Shown: one piece after another, positions 61,732 to 64,000 of the stretch
Layout of the letters: each line of letters opens with the position of its first letter
Numbering within the stretch: the stretch's first letter is position 1
The notes under the pieces: generated by a model
Databases searched by the model: none
Seen by the model: the letters and a program-made list of their open reading frames with translations, nothing else
What the model was told of the DNA's origin: nothing
NCBI GenBank assembly: GCA_009926135.1
Contig: RFPL01000010.1
Span: 55,965-119,964, forward strand
Source: Sphingomonadaceae bacterium
GTDB lineage: Bacteria > Pseudomonadota > Alphaproteobacteria > Sphingomonadales > Sphingomonadaceae
Reading direction: 5' to 3'
Length of the DNA: 64,000 bases
Position numbers and translations under genes: made by a program

Positions 61732-63870
61732 ATGAAACGCTCTTTCCTCCTTGCAGCCACCGCGCTGGCGGGTGCTCCCTTCAGTCCGGCAATTGCCCAG
61801 ACCGCACCGGCAGAGATCGTCGTGACAGCACAGCGCACCAACGCCACCGCCGTCACCGGCGAAGGCGACCTTGGGGCGCTCGGCAACCAGAAGGCCGAGA
61901 ACGTGCCGTTCACGGTGCGCTCGTACAACGAGGCGATCATCCTAAACCAGCAGCCGCAGACCCTGGGACAAGTGCTGGAGAACGATCCCACCGTCCGCAC
62001 CAGCTATGGCTTTGGCAATGCGGCTGAGCAGTTCGTGATTCGCGGCTTCGCACTTTACGGCGACGACGTCGGGTTGAACGGGCTTTATGGCATTGCACCG
62101 CGTCAGCTTATCGCGCCCGAACTGTTCGAGAGCGTCCAGGTACTCAACGGTGCTTCGGCTTTTCTCAATGGTGCCGCACCGGGCGGTTCATCGGTCGGTG
62201 GCGCCGTTAATCTGCAGCTCAAGCGGGCGCATGGCAAACCGCTCAACCGCATCACCTTGGGCTATACGTCTGACGCGCATTTCGGCGGTAGCGTGGACAT
62301 CTCGCGCCGCTTTGGTGAAGGCGACGCGTTTGGCGTTCGTATCAACGGTGCATTTCGCAGCGGAGACGTTTCGGTAGACGGCGAGTTTCGTCGGACTGCG
62401 GCTCTTGGTGCTGCATTCGACTGGCGCGATGACAACACCCGACTGTTTCTGGATCTCGGCTACCAGAAAGTGGAGGTCAAGGGACTGCGCCCCAAGGTGA
62501 CGCTCGGCACCACAACCATCCCCGCCGTTCCGGCAGCGGATGCCAATTATGCGCAACCCTGGACCTACACGACCTTGCGTGACGTATTCGGCGTGGTCCG
62601 CTTTGAACAGGACCTTGGCGAGCATGCGATGTTCTACGCCACTGGTGGTGCGCGTGACGGCAGCGAACAAGGTATCTACGGCGGCATCACCGTGACCAAC
62701 GCGGCCACCGGCGGCGCCAATGGCAATGCGCTCTATGTGCCGCGCACCGACAACAACGAGGCCGTCGAGGCTGGCCTGCGCGTAAAGCTGGGCAGCGCAG
62801 TCACGCAGGAGATCAACTTCGGTGGCAGCGCGATCTGGCAGGTCAACCGTAATGCCTTCGACTTCCTCTACGGCCCCGGTTTTGCCGGATTTGCCACCAA
62901 CCTCTACAATACGCCCACAGCCGCCATTCCGAGTTCTGCGTTTGTTGGCGGCAATCTGAGCAATCCCTTCCCGGTTAGCCGCACGCGCCTGCTCTCGGCA
63001 TTCGCGTCAGATAGCATCGGCCTCTGGGACAATCGCGTCCTCCTGACCGGCGGGCTCCGACTGCAAGACATCCAGGTCAAGAGCTACAACTACTATAATG
63101 GCGGCGCGCTCGACGGGACCTACAACAAGTCCGCTGCAACCCCGGTCGTCGGTCTGGTTGTAAAGCCCGTGCAGGGCCTTTCGCTGTTCGCCAACCGCAT
63201 CGAGGCACTGCAACAGGGCCCAAGCGCGCCGATCGATGCGACCGTCGTCAATTCGGGTGCGGTCTTCGCCCCAATCAAGTCAACCCAATACGAAGTGGGT
63301 GGCAAGCTTCGCGTCGGCACCTTTGATATCGGCCTATCGCTGTTCCGCATCGACCTGCCGGTTGGTTACTCGGTCGACATCGGGGGCGGTAAGAAGCGGT
63401 TCGGCCTGTTCGGCCAGCAGCGCAACGAAGGCGTCGAATTCACAATCAACGGCGAGCCGGTCAAGGGCGTGCGGTTGATCGGCGGCGCTTCCGTGGTCGA
63501 TGCCAAGCTCAAGCGGACCAGCGGTGGCGTAAACGAGGGCAACCGCGCAGTTGGGGTACCCGAGTGGACGGCAAACGCTGGCCTGGAATGGGACGTTGCC
63601 GCCACTGGCCTCACGCTGACCGGGCGCGTGATGCATACGGGCAAACAGGCGGTCAATGTCGCCAACACTCTGGAAATTCCGGGTTGGACCCGGTTCGACC
63701 TCGGGGCCCGCTATGTATTCGTGGCTGCGGAAAAGGCGGTCACGTTGCGCTTCACTGTCGATAACGTCGCGAACAAGCGTTATTGGGCGTCGGCCTTTGA
63801 TGTCTTTTCGGCAGCCCTGCTTCAAGGGCAGCCGCGTACCTTCAAGGCCAGTGCGTCTATCGATTTCTGA
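61732..63870 (+). CDS. TonB-dependent siderophore receptor
   Basis: This 712-residue receptor has a signal peptide (MKRSFLLAATALAGAPFSPAIA) and a TonB-box region (EIVVTAQRTN). The plug carries the siderophore-receptor phrases NDPTVRTSYGFGNAAEQFVI and FESVQVLNGASAFLNG, and the barrel ends with FKASASIDF. The Fur-like site and the PepSY partner upstream support ferric siderophore uptake. Confidence 0.92.
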   Translation: MKRSFLLAATALAGAPFSPAIAQTAPAEIVVTAQRTNATAVTGEGDLGALGNQKAENVPFTVRSYNEAIILNQQPQTLGQVLENDPTVRTSYGFGNAAEQFVIRGFALYGDDVGLNGLYGIAPRQLIAPELFESVQVLNGASAFLNGAAPGGSSVGGAVNLQLKRAHGKPLNRITLGYTSDAHFGGSVDISRRFGEGDAFGVRINGAFRSGDVSVDGEFRRTAALGAAFDWRDDNTRLFLDLGYQKVEVKGLRPKVTLGTTTIPAVPAADANYAQPWTYTTLRDVFGVVRFEQDLGEHAMFYATGGARDGSEQGIYGGITVTNAATGGANGNALYVPRTDNNEAVEAGLRVKLGSAVTQEINFGGSAIWQVNRNAFDFLYGPGFAGFATNLYNTPTAAIPSSAFVGGNLSNPFPVSRTRLLSAFASDSIGLWDNRVLLTGGLRLQDIQVKSYNYYNGGALDGTYNKSAATPVVGLVVKPVQGLSLFANRIEALQQGPSAPIDATVVNSGAVFAPIKSTQYEVGGKLRVGTFDIGLSLFRIDLPVGYSVDIGGGKKRFGLFGQQRNEGVEFTINGEPVKGVRLIGGASVVDAKLKRTSGGVNEGNRAVGVPEWTANAGLEWDVAATGLTLTGRVMHTGKQAVNVANTLEIPGWTRFDLGARYVFVAAEKAVTLRFTVDNVANKRYWASAFDVFSAALLQGQPRTFKASASIDF

Positions 63871-63944
63871 TCTAGCAGATGCGGGTGGTCATGAATGGGC
63901 CGCCCGCACCCAGCAACATTTCTTACGCTCCCCAAGGCCTAAGG

Positions 63945-64000
63945 TGTTGATTTCCACTGAGAGTTGACCCGGGATTTTCATCGAGAAGTGACCCGGGTGG
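63945..64000 (+). mobile_element. Probable end of an IS21-family insertion sequence (cut by window edge)
   Basis: The sequence begins TGTTGATTTCC and has two copies of a GAGA..TTGACCCGGG/GTGACCCGGG motif about 26 bases apart (GTTGACCCGGG near 63963, AGTGACCCGGG near 63988). Multiple short repeats of this kind at a TG-started end are typical of IS21 elements. The transposase genes would lie beyond the right edge. Confidence 0.6.

Noticed and set aside
63881..63909. GC-rich hairpin after the siderophore receptor as a terminator
   Set aside because: The stem has a G-T pair and a long loop, and no T-run follows; too weak to call.

Overview
The window looks like a chromosomal segment of a GC-rich alphaproteobacterium, most likely a sphingomonad. 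Pointers to this are the order aroA-cmk-rpsA, an F0 ATP synthase operon with separate b and b' subunits, the FYDLN-acid zinc-ribbon protein, several TonB receptors and an abundance of SDR, Rieske and CoA-ester enzymes. The genus cannot be fixed from the sequence alone.

Layout. 1-9 kb is housekeeping: ffh (cut by the window edge), tRNA-Ala, a FYDLN protein, aroA, a small membrane protein, cmk, a DUF2238 protein, a small cytochrome c, rpsA, gloB and a quinone reductase. 9-11.7 kb is the F0 operon (atpI-atpB-atpE-b'-b, minus strand). 11.8-15.7 kb is a YdbH-YnbE-YdbL envelope lipid-transport type operon, divergent from radC. 16.4-24.6 kb holds acyl-CoA and redox metabolism: a CaiB/BaiF CoA-transferase, NRDE protein, a hydrolase-flavin reductase fusion, enoyl-CoA hydratase, two SDRs, CysQ and an MHS-type transporter. 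24.7-25.4 kb is a methyltransferase-like gene.

25.5-33.8 kb is the most unusual part. A TIR-membrane-FlgO-TPR protein and a small repeat lipoprotein converge on a three-gene operon with start/stop overlaps that encodes an exported beta-propeller caspase, an exported caspase and an exported trypsin with a classical zymogen cleavage site. The genes could form a proteolytic cascade in the cell envelope.

33.8-46.8 kb is a catabolic region: D-aminoacylase-type amidohydrolase, two Rieske oxygenase alpha subunits, an acyl-CoA synthetase, glycerate 2-kinase, a TetR regulator with a likely operator, an Old Yellow Enzyme/FadH-type reductase, a ketosteroid-dehydrogenase-like flavoprotein and an SDR. 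46.9-49.3 kb has an ABC-F ATPase and a GreA/B-like protein.

49.4-53.5 kb holds an ECF sigma factor/anti-sigma pair divergent from a subtilase and a Ser/Gly/Ala-rich secreted protein, with a small secreted protein further on. The same promoter motif (ATGGATG-like, then CGTTTC exactly 24 bases later) precedes four transcription units here, which suggests a local sigma regulon.

53.6-58.0 kb is a TonB receptor plus a Tat-exported phospholipase C. 58.5-64 kb has rlmJ, an unknown small gene, and a PepSY protein/small membrane protein/TonB receptor operon behind a Fur-like palindrome. The last 56 bases resemble the end of an IS21-family insertion sequence.
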